DNA from: Kribbella steppae
GTDB lineage: Bacteria; Actinomycetota; Actinomycetes; Propionibacteriales; Kribbellaceae
DNA: 64,000 nucleotides
Direction of reading: 5' to 3'
Assembly: GCF_004342025.1 (NCBI RefSeq)
Contig: NZ_SLWN01000015.1
Coordinates: 124,001-188,000 of the forward strand
Under the pieces are notes generated by a model. That model ran no database searches. It was not told the origin of the DNA and saw only the letters and a program-made list of their open reading frames with translations. Numbering within the stretch: position 1 is the stretch's first letter; every line of letters starts with the position of its first letter. Positions 32,140-40,811 of the stretch are shown one piece after another. The position numbers and the translations under genes were made by a program.

Positions 32140-33894
32140 TCAGTTCGAGTCGGGCGCCCTGCGCGGTGGCTGGACTCGGTGGGTACCGGTTGGGGTGACG
32201 TGGAAGGTGAAGCCGTGGGGCGTGCTCCATTCCACGGTCTTGCGATCCACGCGCCGGACGTTCCAGCCGCGGCCGTGCGTCTTCACCCGGTGGCTGAAGC
32301 GGCCCAGGGGTGCGAGATTTGCTGTGCTGGTTTGGCCTGGTGGACCGAGGGGGTCGTAGGGCTGGATGTGGTCCAGGTCGATGGTGGGACTGGTTTCGCG
32401 GTTGCCGTAGGGGAAGAGCTCCACGGGATGGGCGAGCTTGATGCGTTCGCGGATGCGGTCAGGGATCTCGTAGGCGTCGACGCTGATGGCGTCGTTGAGG
32501 TCGATGACGGGCTTGACGGTGTAGGGACCGTGGCCGACGAGTTCGCTGAGCTGGGTGGCGAGCAGCGGGCCGATGCCTTCAGCGCGGAGTACGCCGGTGC
32601 CGCTCGCGAGGGTGTGGTCGGTGAGGTGAACGTAGATCTCGGTCTGCCCAGGGCGCAGCCGTCCGCTCGGGTTGGTGTGCGCCTGGCGCCTGATCTGGGC
32701 GAGGCACGCATTGAGCGCGCGTTGGGCTGCGGCGTCGAGCGGCTCGCCGTCGTCGGGCTCGACATGCAGGCGGGGGTCGAAGGGCTCGACCGGCTCTGTG
32801 AACGGTACGTCGAGCGGATCAGGTAGATCGCCGGCGCTGGGGTGAGGTGCGTCGCGGTCGGCCTCGTCGTCCGGACCAGGCTCACCCCAGTCACTCGTCC
32901 AGTCGTCAGCCAGCAGTCCCTCCTCGCCCGAGCCGCTGTCGTGGTCGATGCCGCCACGACAGTCGTCGGCGAGCACGCTCCGATCGGCGCCGTCGCCGGT
33001 GCCGGTGCTACGGGCGGAGCCGTGGGCGGTGCCGGTGTCCTGGGCGGGGCTGTGAGCAGTGCTGGGGGCGGTGGTGGAGTCCGTGCGCGTGGCGGGCGGG
33101 GTGGGGTGGTTGAGGCGGTGTTGGCGGGCCTGGTGAAGGAGTTCTTCCGTGTAGCGGGGGTCGGCGATGATGCCGACCGCGTCGGCGCGCCGGGCTTGGA
33201 CCGGGCGGGTGTCGCCGAAGGTCTTCAATGCGTCGGCGATTCCGGCGATGGTGGCGTCGTGCCGGATCACGGCACCTGATGGCGCCTTGATGTACATAGT
33301 CTTTGTGCCGTGCTCGTTGGAGCGGCCGACGAATACGCCGCGCTCACGGGACTTCTCGTCGGCCTCGGCTCGAGCCCTCTCGGGGTCGGCGTGGAACTTC
33401 GCGGCCTTCACGATCTTGTCCAGCCGGTACGGCGTGATCGAGTCCACGATGCCCGCGACCCGCTTGTCGACGACCCGGGCCGCCTGCTCGGAGAGCTTCG
33501 AACACTCCGCGACGATCCGGCAGGCCTTCCACGGCGTCGCCTCACCAGCCAGGACGCGGGCCCAGGTGAACGGGAAGCGGTGCCGCAACGCCAACGCAGT
33601 CCCGATGTAGTCGGCCGCCACCTTCGGCGAGATGCCGAGCATCACACCGAACTCGGCCACGGCGAACTCCGCGACCTCCGGGCAGCCCTCACCGCCCAGC
33701 ACCACGGCACGTTCGCGGCCGTCACTGGCACGGCAACCCGGACGGACCGGGCACAGATCAGGGTGGTGGCGGTCGGCGTAGATCTGGGCGTGTTCGAGGA
33801 GCCGGGCGTCGGCCCGATTGGCCTCGGCACGGTGCTCGGCGGCCGACTCCAGCAGGTCGGCCGTCGAGAGCGGTGTCAGATCTCCGTCGAACAT
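32140..33894 (-). CDS. DUF222/HNH endonuclease-domain protein (13E12 repeat family type)
   Basis: The 584-residue protein has an N-terminal DUF222 helical region (LAEHRAEANRADARLLEHA-like, ATPWKACRIVAECSKLSEQA), a long acidic low-complexity linker (about residues 255-400), and a C-terminal HNH-like nuclease module (TIDLDHIQPYDPLGPPGQTS, then NLAPLGRFSHRVKTHGRGW). This family is multicopy in many actinobacteria, its function is poorly known, and several mycobacterial members are SOS-induced. The ATG at 33894 is chosen because a promoter ends 7 bases before it and an SOS-like box overlaps it; a more distal ATG (34107) would add unrelated sequence. Confidence 0.85.
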   Translation of the reverse strand: MFDGDLTPLSTADLLESAAEHRAEANRADARLLEHAQIYADRHHPDLCPVRPGCRASDGRERAVVLGGEGCPEVAEFAVAEFGVMLGISPKVAADYIGTALALRHRFPFTWARVLAGEATPWKACRIVAECSKLSEQAARVVDKRVAGIVDSITPYRLDKIVKAAKFHADPERARAEADEKSRERGVFVGRSNEHGTKTMYIKAPSGAVIRHDATIAGIADALKTFGDTRPVQARRADAVGIIADPRYTEELLHQARQHRLNHPTPPATRTDSTTAPSTAHSPAQDTGTAHGSARSTGTGDGADRSVLADDCRGGIDHDSGSGEEGLLADDWTSDWGEPGPDDEADRDAPHPSAGDLPDPLDVPFTEPVEPFDPRLHVEPDDGEPLDAAAQRALNACLAQIRRQAHTNPSGRLRPGQTEIYVHLTDHTLASGTGVLRAEGIGPLLATQLSELVGHGPYTVKPVIDLNDAISVDAYEIPDRIRERIKLAHPVELFPYGNRETSPTIDLDHIQPYDPLGPPGQTSTANLAPLGRFSHRVKTHGRGWNVRRVDRKTVEWSTPHGFTFHVTPTGTHRVQPPRRAPDSN

Positions 33895-33902
33895 GTGTTC
33901 TA
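33887..33902. promoter_or_regulatory. Candidate LexA/SOS box over the DUF222 start
   Basis: TCGAACATGTGTTCTA matches the actinobacterial SOS box plan TCGAAC-N4-GTTCGA, with GAACA/TGTTC arms intact and mismatches only in the last two bases. It lies between the -10 element and the start codon, where LexA would block transcription. Confidence 0.6.
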
Positions 33903-33930
33903 ATGTACGCACAGAGTCAGCAACCTTCAA
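33902..33930 (-). promoter_or_regulatory. Leaderless promoter of the DUF222 gene
   Basis: TTGAAG (33930-33925), a 17-base spacer and TACATT (33907-33902) are followed after 7 bases by ATG 33894. That spacing predicts transcription starting at the A of the ATG. Confidence 0.6.
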
Positions 33931-33976
33931 ATCCCTTACCCACAAGGGAAAGCCGACCCAGAGAGGCGATCTGATG

Positions 33977-36115
33977 TCAGTTGAAGTGCAGCCAGGTGCC
34001 TGCCAAGGGTTGCTGGGCGATGCCCGGCTTGGAGTAGTCGCAGACGCCCGTCGGGAAGATGCTGAGCAGGCGGCTCCATTGGACGTCGGTGAAGTCGGTG
34101 TAGTCACTGCGGAGCGGCGCGTGGAGGCGGCACTTCACCACGTCGGCGGCCACCCCAGCGCCGGCGATCTCGCGTGGGAAGGATGCGGACGGGAAGAGCT
34201 GTTCGCAGCGGGAGGACGGGTTGCGATCGAGGGGTTGGGCAACGAATCCTTCCGGCGCTCGGCAGCCTTCCTTCAGGGCAGACGGACGCGCGGCGACGAG
34301 CTTGTCGATGCGTGGGCGGGACGAGTTGTCGGCGGCGAGATCGGTCAGCCATTCGTCGAGCGAGTCGATGGCGTGTTGCAGCAGCGGGCTCGCCGTGCTG
34401 AAGAGGCCGTACTGCGCGTCCTCCAGCAGGCTCACGTGATTCGCCGACGTCCCGTTCGCCTTCTCCAGCCGCGCCCGCATCGAGAACGTGTGGTACCTGA
34501 CGTGGATATCGCCGTACGACTGATCGTCGTAGTACGCGCGATAGTCGATGATCGGTACGTCGGCCAGCCCTCCTCCGCCACTGGTCAGCCGCCCGGTCCG
34601 GTACGCCGCGCGCAACGCCTGCGGATCGGCCACTGTCCGGGCCGGCACCAGGTTCGCATCAGCGTCGAACCCGCCGACCCGCTCGTTGAGGTCGAGGAAC
34701 TGGTCCGGCGTGATCTTCCCGGACCGCAGTACGCCGAGCCCATACTGGACGCCCACGTTGTCCAACGGCCGCCGGGCGAATCCGGTCGCCGGGTCAGCGC
34801 CGTACGCGTTGATCGTGTGGTCGTAGACATCGCACCGGACGCCGCGCGGGTTCTTCACCGGGTCGTATCTCTGTGCGATCGGGATGATGTCGCAGTTCCG
34901 ACGTGGATCGATGCGCCCAGCACTGACGGCCATACTCGGCAGAGTCGCGTACGTCGCGAAGCCGGACACCTGACGCTTCTGCTCCTGGGTCCACGGAACG
35001 CTCGCGCGGGACGTGAAGTACGAGTCGAGCAGCCAAGCGTCGCTGATGAACGTGACCGTCCCGAACCCGACGTCCGGGAACGAACAGCCCACGATGATCC
35101 CGTCGAAGATCCCCGGGTAGTTGTCGGTGATCTGATGGGCCTGGTACGAGCCGCCCGAGCAGCCGAAGCCGACGGTGTGCAGAGGCTGGCCGTAGTGCTC
35201 GACGAACAGTTCCTTCGTCATCATCGCCGACTCGGCGGCGGTCAGGTCGTTGCAGTTCTGGCCGAAGACGTTCAGCGACGACGACATCAGCGCATAGCCG
35301 CGGCCGAGCAGGAACGCGTCCGTGACTCCGCCAGTGGTGCTGCCGGAGCGATACCAGCCGCCCGCGCAGCCGCCGCCGAGAGTGAAGACCGCGCGGCGGT
35401 TCCAGCCTGCCGATCGCCTCACCGGCGTAGGCGCCGGCTCACTCAGCGGGTCGTGCAGCATGCTGGTCTGGACGACGGCTCGGTTGGCGCTGCCGGTTTC
35501 CATCCGTACGACGAATGGGACCTTCATGCCGAGCGAGTTGGTGGTGCGGGCGAGGTCAGCCGGGTACGCCGTGGCGCCGGCCGGCCACGCGGCCCACTGG
35601 CCCGCGGTGGTCCAGTAGACGTAGTCGACCCGCGGTGCGACGGTGCAATTGGCGTCGAGTGGGTCGCCCAGGGTTCCGCCGATCACCGGGATGGTGAACT
35701 TCGCGGTCTCGCAGATGAACGGTTGCTGGTGCGGGCCGGAGAACACTGGGCCTTGCCGTGGATAGTTGCGCACCTCAAGCCGCGCCTCGCGTTCTCCGGG
35801 CGCCGACGCTCGCAGGGTATTGGCGCCCAACCGCATGCTCCCGACCAGGCCGGTCAAGGTCCGCCCGAGCGCGGTGAACGCCGAGGTCACGTCGCCGGAG
35901 TTCAGCATCACCCGGACCCGGTCGAGCGGGACTCCGGCCGGTACGGCGACACGTACGAGCGCGTCGCCGCCGGTCACGGTGTCCGGACGACCGGAGAGGA
36001 TCTCGAGCCGCAACTCGTCGGAGGCGGAGGCCGGGATGACGGGCATCAGCAGGACGACGGCAAGCAGGCACGCGAGCACGCGGGCGAGGCGATGGCCTGG
36101 TCGGAAGCGGTTCAC
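33977..36115 (-). CDS. Secreted DUF6351-family alpha/beta hydrolase-like protein
   Basis: The 712-residue protein has a classical signal peptide (LARVLACLLAVVLLMPVIPA, cleavage near ASA), then a domain with the nucleophile-elbow-like motif GFGCSGGSYQAHQ and a glycine-rich oxyanion-type segment (FTLGGGCAGGWYRSG). It resembles the DUF6351 group of large secreted hydrolases related to tannase/feruloyl esterase-like proteins; substrate unknown. GTG 36115 is used with AGGAGG 4 bases upstream. A decayed discoidin domain ends 13 bp before it. Confidence 0.75.
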   Translation of the reverse strand: MNRFRPGHRLARVLACLLAVVLLMPVIPASASDELRLEILSGRPDTVTGGDALVRVAVPAGVPLDRVRVMLNSGDVTSAFTALGRTLTGLVGSMRLGANTLRASAPGEREARLEVRNYPRQGPVFSGPHQQPFICETAKFTIPVIGGTLGDPLDANCTVAPRVDYVYWTTAGQWAAWPAGATAYPADLARTTNSLGMKVPFVVRMETGSANRAVVQTSMLHDPLSEPAPTPVRRSAGWNRRAVFTLGGGCAGGWYRSGSTTGGVTDAFLLGRGYALMSSSLNVFGQNCNDLTAAESAMMTKELFVEHYGQPLHTVGFGCSGGSYQAHQITDNYPGIFDGIIVGCSFPDVGFGTVTFISDAWLLDSYFTSRASVPWTQEQKRQVSGFATYATLPSMAVSAGRIDPRRNCDIIPIAQRYDPVKNPRGVRCDVYDHTINAYGADPATGFARRPLDNVGVQYGLGVLRSGKITPDQFLDLNERVGGFDADANLVPARTVADPQALRAAYRTGRLTSGGGGLADVPIIDYRAYYDDQSYGDIHVRYHTFSMRARLEKANGTSANHVSLLEDAQYGLFSTASPLLQHAIDSLDEWLTDLAADNSSRPRIDKLVAARPSALKEGCRAPEGFVAQPLDRNPSSRCEQLFPSASFPREIAGAGVAADVVKCRLHAPLRSDYTDFTDVQWSRLLSIFPTGVCDYSKPGIAQQPLAGTWLHFN

Positions 36116-36128
36116 GGGTCCTCCTGGA

Positions 36129-36400
36129 TCAGTGGGCGGCGACCTCGTAGACGCGAGCTCTATCGATTGTGTTGGTGGACGGGTCCGTGATCACGAGCCG
36201 AAGCTGGTCGACCGTGGCAGCAGGGCCCGGAAGGCGGCCAGAACCGTGCCGGTGGCAACGTTCGGGTAGCCGTACCCGCTGTAGACATCGACCTGGTTCA
36301 CGTCCCCATACATACCCAGATTCAGCGTCAGTACTGACGCTGTGTCACCGACCGCCGACATCCACCGCCCGGAGTCCGCGCACGACCCATCGAAAGGGCT
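36129..36400 (-). pseudogene. Relic of a discoidin (F5/8 type C-like) carbohydrate-binding domain
   Basis: Directly after the stop of the HIRAN-like gene, the minus strand encodes in one frame SPFDGSCADSGRWMSAVGD, TASVLTLNLGMYGDVNQVDV, then YSGYGYPNV. It then shifts frame near 36215-36240 to VDQLRLVITDPSTNTIDRAR and VYEVAAH before a TGA at 36131-36129. Together these read as the two halves of a discoidin-like fold. No start codon, signal or catalytic part remains, so I read it as the 3' remnant of a lost secreted enzyme. Confidence 0.6.
36323..36342. repeat. Perfect 20-bp palindrome inside the relic
   Basis: CAGCGTCAGTACTGACGCTG equals its own reverse complement. It lies within the former coding sequence for TASVLTL, so it may be chance or a later operator. 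It is 208 bp or more upstream of the DUF6351 start. Confidence 0.6.
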
Positions 36401-37423
36401 TTAGTCCATCACCCAGAACTGCCAGCCGGGTGGTGCGGGAGGCCAGGCTGGGTCAGGCATCCAACCGGACGGCGGTTCCCAGCCTTCCGGCGGTGACGGC
36501 CAGCCCGGTGCGGGCGCGAACCTAATCCGCGTCGGCCGGGGCGGGATCGGCGCATTGGCGACCGGTGGGCGAGACTCGACGGTGCCGGCTGGCCAATCAG
36601 CAGGCAACTCGTGTGCCTTCGCACCATGGATGGTGATCTCGGCCTTGAGTCGGTTGCCTTTGATCTTGGCTTTGACAGCGGCGAGCAGGCCTTGCTGGTC
36701 GAGATGACGGATCGCCGGCAGCAGGTCAGCGCTCATCTTCGGGGTCAACTGACCGACGCGCAGGCCGTCGATCCGCACCTCGACCAAGTCCTTGGCTGTC
36801 CGCGCGCCGGTGTCGGCGAACTCGTGCAGCGTCGCGTACACGAAGCCCTCGCCTTCCGGACGAAGGAACGGCTCGATGGCCGGCATGCACTGATCCTCAC
36901 CGCTGATTTGAACAGCGCCACCGTCCGGCAGTAGCAGGTGCGGCTCCACGGGTTGGGCGTTGACCGGCGTACACAGATGAGGCTCCGCGAGCGCGATCGT
37001 GACGCTTGCAGTGAATCGTTCGTTCTCGACCAGACGACCGGCACGATTGGTCACGTAGTCCGTTTCCAGACCGCCCCACACCCTGGCATGCACCCGGGTC
37101 GCCAGACCGCGAGCCGTCAACTCACTCAGACACTGGCGATAGTCACCCGCGATCTCCCTCGGCAGGTGACCGACGATCCGCGCGTCGATATGCACAGCAA
37201 CCGCAGCGGGATCGAACGGATTCTCGGGCTCCGGCACCAGAAATGCGGAGCACTCGAGTTCACGCTCCCGGCCACTGACCTGGCCGAACAATCGCTGGAG
37301 TTCCGGAAGATGATGGCTCTCGCCCACAACCTCCTGGTTGCACCAGGCTCTGCTCCCCCACAGGTCGAACGGCGCCAGTCCTGTCGCCGGTCCACCCGCC
37401 GGCGTTCTGTTCCCATGCTTCAT
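36401..37423 (-). CDS. HIRAN-domain-like protein with Pro/Trp-rich tail
   Basis: The 340-residue protein has a HIRAN-like segment (VVGESHHLPELQRLFG, then PENPFDPAAVAVHIDARIVG and HLPREIAGDYRQ) and a second weaker copy (LVEVRIDGLRVGQLTPKMSA). HIRAN modules bind damaged or single-stranded DNA ends in other proteins, usually fused to helicases or nucleases; none is present here. The tail is rich in PPGW-type repeats, common in actinobacteria. Biological role unknown. It stands alone on the minus strand. Confidence 0.7.
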   Translation of the reverse strand: MKHGNRTPAGGPATGLAPFDLWGSRAWCNQEVVGESHHLPELQRLFGQVSGRERELECSAFLVPEPENPFDPAAVAVHIDARIVGHLPREIAGDYRQCLSELTARGLATRVHARVWGGLETDYVTNRAGRLVENERFTASVTIALAEPHLCTPVNAQPVEPHLLLPDGGAVQISGEDQCMPAIEPFLRPEGEGFVYATLHEFADTGARTAKDLVEVRIDGLRVGQLTPKMSADLLPAIRHLDQQGLLAAVKAKIKGNRLKAEITIHGAKAHELPADWPAGTVESRPPVANAPIPPRPTRIRFAPAPGWPSPPEGWEPPSGWMPDPAWPPAPPGWQFWVMD

Positions 37424-37494
37424 CCAAGACCCCCCTCAGGTCACGCCAGGTGAGCCTAGGGGACCTTGGGTGGTCGTGTCAGTGGCTTGAGATG

Positions 37495-37926
37495 TCAGTG
37501 ATAGGTCTGGCTGCTGGGTGGGGCGGATTCCATCCAGGCCAGGACGCCGGTGAGGGCCTCTTCGGTCATGGCGAAGTGGACCGTGCGGTCGCGGAGCTCG
37601 GCGTCGACGATGACGTGGCCGGCGTACGTGACCAGGGGCTCGTTGCCCATCGGGCGACGGCTGGTGATGCTTTCGAGCTGGCGGCGGTTGACCACGAGTT
37701 TGGGCCACCAGGCGAGGCTGAAGACGCGAAACCATTGCAGGTCGTCACCGACATACCGGGCCAGTCCGAGGGCCCAGCCGCGGCCGTGGTCCTTCTGCGC
37801 CAACTGCAGGCTGCAATCGAACGTGCCGCCGTCTCTGGACAACCAGCGACGACGGCACGCGAAGAGAACGATCAGCAGTACGGCGGCAAGCAGACAGACC
37901 CCGACGACATCGAGGACTACCCTCAT
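37495..37926 (-). CDS. DUF2550 membrane-anchored protein
   Basis: The 143-residue protein has one N-terminal transmembrane helix (VVLDVVGVCLLAAVLLIVLF) and a cytoplasmic domain (FDCSLQLAQKDHGRGWALGL, WWPKLVVNRRQLESITSRRP) matching DUF2550. In mycobacteria the homologue also sits just after atpC, which supports the call. Function unknown. ATG 37926 is chosen because the helix begins immediately after it. Confidence 0.8.
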   Translation of the reverse strand: MRVVLDVVGVCLLAAVLLIVLFACRRRWLSRDGGTFDCSLQLAQKDHGRGWALGLARYVGDDLQWFRVFSLAWWPKLVVNRRQLESITSRRPMGNEPLVTYAGHVIVDAELRDRTVHFAMTEEALTGVLAWMESAPPSSQTYH

Positions 37927-37945
37927 ACCTTGCCGACCCCATTTC

Positions 37946-37979
37946 CGGTGCCCAATATCCGGTACTGCCCCGGGCACCG
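37946..37979 (-). terminator. Candidate hairpin after atpC
   Basis: CGGTGCCC (37946-37953) and GGGCACCG (37972-37979) form an 8-bp stem with an 18-base loop in the 101-bp gap between atpC and the DUF2550 gene. No U-run; could be a weak terminator of the ATP synthase operon. Confidence 0.35.
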
Positions 37980-38027
37980 CCGGAGAACCGTACTGTCAGT
38001 GACGATATTCAATTATGGCAGGTGGGT

Positions 38028-38432
38028 TCAGTCCGCCTTCTCGGCGGCCCTCACCCTTGCTTCGGCGAGCCGGACGTCTTCCTGGGCGCCCTCGGTGTCG
38101 CTACCGGTGGCCAGGGCCCGCTCGAGATCGCGGCGGGCCTCCTCCAGGTCGATGTCGTGACCCATCTCGGCGTTCTCGGCCAGGATCGAGACCCGGTCGT
38201 TCGCCACCGAGATGAAGCCGTCCGGTGCGGCCGCGACGAAGTACTCGTCGTCGGTCGTCCGCACCTGCACGGTGCCACCCTGCAGCAGGCCCAGCAGCGG
38301 CGCGTGTCCGGGCAGGATACCGACGTCACCGTCCGTGGTCCGGGCGATCACGATCTTGGCCTGGCCCTGCCACACCGTCCGCTCGGCCGCGACCAGCGCG
38401 ACCTCGAGGTGCTTGGCAGAATCATCGGCCAT
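38028..38432 (-). CDS. atpC: ATP synthase F1 epsilon subunit
   Basis: The 134-residue subunit has the N-terminal beta-sandwich (LEVALVAAERTVWQGQAKIV, DGDVGILPGHAPLLGLL) and the C-terminal helical hairpin (EEARRDLERAL, LAEARVRAAEKAD). It sits on the central stalk and can restrain ATP hydrolysis. It starts one base after the atpD stop and is last in the operon. Confidence 0.97.
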   Translation of the reverse strand: MADDSAKHLEVALVAAERTVWQGQAKIVIARTTDGDVGILPGHAPLLGLLQGGTVQVRTTDDEYFVAAAPDGFISVANDRVSILAENAEMGHDIDLEEARRDLERALATGSDTEGAQEDVRLAEARVRAAEKAD

Positions 38433-38433
38433 C

Positions 38434-39888
38434 TCAGTTTTCCTTCTGCAGCTCGGCCCACTTGCGCTCGACGTCCTCGAGCGAACCGACGTTGAAGAAC
38501 GCCTGCTCGGCGATGTGGTCGCACTCGCCTTCGGTGATCTTCTTGAATGACTCGATGGTGTCCTTCAGCGGCACGGTGGAACCCGCGATGTTGGTGAACT
38601 TCTCCGCCATGTAGGTGTTCTGGGAGAGGAACTGCTCGATCCGGCGCGCCCGCGCGACGGTGATCTTGTCCTCTTCGGAGAGCTCGTCGACACCCAGGAT
38701 CGCGATGATGTCCTGCAGTTCCTTGTTCTTCTGCAGGATCTGCTTCACCCGGACGGCCACGTCGTAGTGCTCCTGGCCGATGTACTGCGGGTCGAGGATC
38801 CGCGACGTGGAGGTCAGCGGGTCGACGGCCGGGTACAGACCACGCGACGCGATGTCGCGGGAGAGCTCGGTGGTCGCGTCGAGGTGGGCGAAGGTGGTCG
38901 CCGGCGCCGGGTCGGTGTAGTCGTCCGCGGGCACGTAGATCGCCTGCATCGAGGTGATCGAGTGACCCCGGGTCGAGGTGATCCGCTCCTGCAGCACACC
39001 CATCTCGTCGGCCAGGTTCGGCTGGTAACCGACCGCACTCGGCATCCGGCCGAGCAGGGTGGAGACCTCGGAACCGGCCTGGGTGAACCGGAAGATGTTG
39101 TCGATGAAGAGCAGCACGTCCTGCTCCTTGACGTCGCGGAAGTACTCCGCCATCGTCAGCGCCGACAGCGCGACGCGAAGACGCGTGCCCGGCGGCTCGT
39201 CCATCTGACCGAACACCAGCGCGGTGTCCTTGAAGACGCCGGCCTCTTCCATCTCGTTGATGAGGTCGTTGCCCTCACGGGTCCGCTCGCCCACGCCGGC
39301 GAACACCGACGTACCACCGAAGTTGTGGGCGATCCGGTAGATCATCTCCTGGATCATGACGGTCTTGCCGACACCCGCACCGCCGAACAGGCCGATCTTG
39401 CCGCCCTGCACGTACGGCGTGAGCAGGTCGAGCACCTTGATGCCGGTCTCCAGCATCTCGGTCTTCGACTCGAGCTGGTCGAAGGCCGGCGCCTTGCGGT
39501 GGATCGGCCAGCGCTCGGCGATCTCGAACTCGGACTCGTCCTGGCTCAGGCACTTGCCGGTGACGCTCCAGACCCGGCCCTTGGTGACGTCGCCGACCGG
39601 GACGGAGATCGCCGCGCCGGTGTCGCGCACCTCGGCGCCGCGGACCAGGCCGTCGGTCGGCTTCATCGAGATGGCCCGGACGATGTTGTCACCGACGTGC
39701 AGGGCCACCTCGAGGGTGATGGTCTGGGTAACGTCGCCGAGCGTGAGGTCCACCTCGAGCGCGTTGTACATCTCGGGCATCGCATCGGCCGCGAACTCGA
39801 CGTCGACGACCGGGCCGATCACCCGGGCGACGCGACCGACACCTGCGGCGCCGGCCTCGTTGTTCTTCTCGGTAACCGTGGCAGTCAT
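38434..39888 (-). CDS. atpD: ATP synthase F1 beta subunit
   Basis: The 484-residue catalytic subunit has Walker A GGAGVGKTVMI, the GERTREGNDL motif with the catalytic Glu, and the DELSEED-type lever (VDELSEEDK). Three copies alternate with alpha in F1 and make ATP. The ATG at 39888 (MTATVTEKNNEAG) is chosen from family length; open sequence continues upstream into atpG only as an overlapping frame. It starts 5 bp after the atpG stop. Confidence 0.98.
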   Translation of the reverse strand: MTATVTEKNNEAGAAGVGRVARVIGPVVDVEFAADAMPEMYNALEVDLTLGDVTQTITLEVALHVGDNIVRAISMKPTDGLVRGAEVRDTGAAISVPVGDVTKGRVWSVTGKCLSQDESEFEIAERWPIHRKAPAFDQLESKTEMLETGIKVLDLLTPYVQGGKIGLFGGAGVGKTVMIQEMIYRIAHNFGGTSVFAGVGERTREGNDLINEMEEAGVFKDTALVFGQMDEPPGTRLRVALSALTMAEYFRDVKEQDVLLFIDNIFRFTQAGSEVSTLLGRMPSAVGYQPNLADEMGVLQERITSTRGHSITSMQAIYVPADDYTDPAPATTFAHLDATTELSRDIASRGLYPAVDPLTSTSRILDPQYIGQEHYDVAVRVKQILQKNKELQDIIAILGVDELSEEDKITVARARRIEQFLSQNTYMAEKFTNIAGSTVPLKDTIESFKKITEGECDHIAEQAFFNVGSLEDVERKWAELQKEN

Positions 39889-39893
39889 CTCTC

Positions 39894-40805
39894 TCACTCG
39901 CTCCCGGCGGTCGCGTCGGCCAGCGCGCTGGCGCCACCGACGATCTCGCTGATTTCCTGGGTAATTTGGGCCTGGCGGGCCTGGTTCAGGTCCCGGGTCA
40001 GCTTCTCGATCAGATCCTGCGCGTTGTCCGTCGCCGACTTCATCGCGCGCTGCCGGTTGGCCAGCTCGGAGGCCGCCGCCTGCAGCATGCAGTAGTGAAT
40101 CCGGCTGGCCACGTACTTCGGCAGCAGCGCGTCCAGCACGTCCTCGGCGGACGGCTCGAACTCGTACAGCGGCAGTACGTCGTCCTCGGCCGGAGCCTCT
40201 GTTCCCTCGACGACCTCCAGCGGCAACAGCCGGATCACGTCCGTGCGCTGGGTCAGCATCGACACGAACCGGGTGAAGACGATGTGGATCTCGTCCACGC
40301 CGCCCTCCTCGGTCGGGGTCAGGAAGGCCTCGATCAGCGCGTCGGCGATCTCCCGGGCCCGGGCGAAGCTCGGGTTGTCGGAGTCGCCGGTCCACGACTG
40401 GGCGATCTCCCGCTGCCGGAAGGTGTAGTACGCCACGCCCTTGCGGCCGCTGAGGTAGGGGACGATCTGCTTCTCGTCCTCGCGCAGCAACGTGTTCAGC
40501 CGCTCACCTTCGCGGATCACGTTGGACGAGTAGGCGCCGGCCTGGCCGCGGTCGGAGGTGATCAGCAGCACCGCCGCCCGCTTCGGGTTCGGCTTCTCGG
40601 TGGTCAGCGGGTGGTCGACGTTCGAGAACGTCGCCACCGCCGACACGGCACGGGTGAGCTCACGCGCGTACGGACCGGCCGCCTGGGCGCGCTGCTGCGC
40701 CTTGACGATCCGGGACGCCGCGATGAGCTCCATCGCGCGGGTGAGCTTCTTGATCGTCGAGACCGAGGCCTTACGCTCGCGAAGCTCCCGCAGACTGGCT
40801 GGCAC
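39894..40805 (-). CDS. atpG: ATP synthase F1 gamma subunit
   Basis: The 303-residue rotor shaft has the conserved N-terminal coiled-coil helix (LRERKASVSTIKKLTRAMEL) and the C-terminal helix (ARQAQITQEISEIVGGASAL). LITSDRGQAGAYSSNVI is the family core. The start is GTG at 40805, 6 bp after the atpA stop. Confidence 0.97.
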   Translation of the reverse strand: MPASLRELRERKASVSTIKKLTRAMELIAASRIVKAQQRAQAAGPYARELTRAVSAVATFSNVDHPLTTEKPNPKRAAVLLITSDRGQAGAYSSNVIREGERLNTLLREDEKQIVPYLSGRKGVAYYTFRQREIAQSWTGDSDNPSFARAREIADALIEAFLTPTEEGGVDEIHIVFTRFVSMLTQRTDVIRLLPLEVVEGTEAPAEDDVLPLYEFEPSAEDVLDALLPKYVASRIHYCMLQAAASELANRQRAMKSATDNAQDLIEKLTRDLNQARQAQITQEISEIVGGASALADATAGSE

Positions 40806-40811
40806 GGTCGA

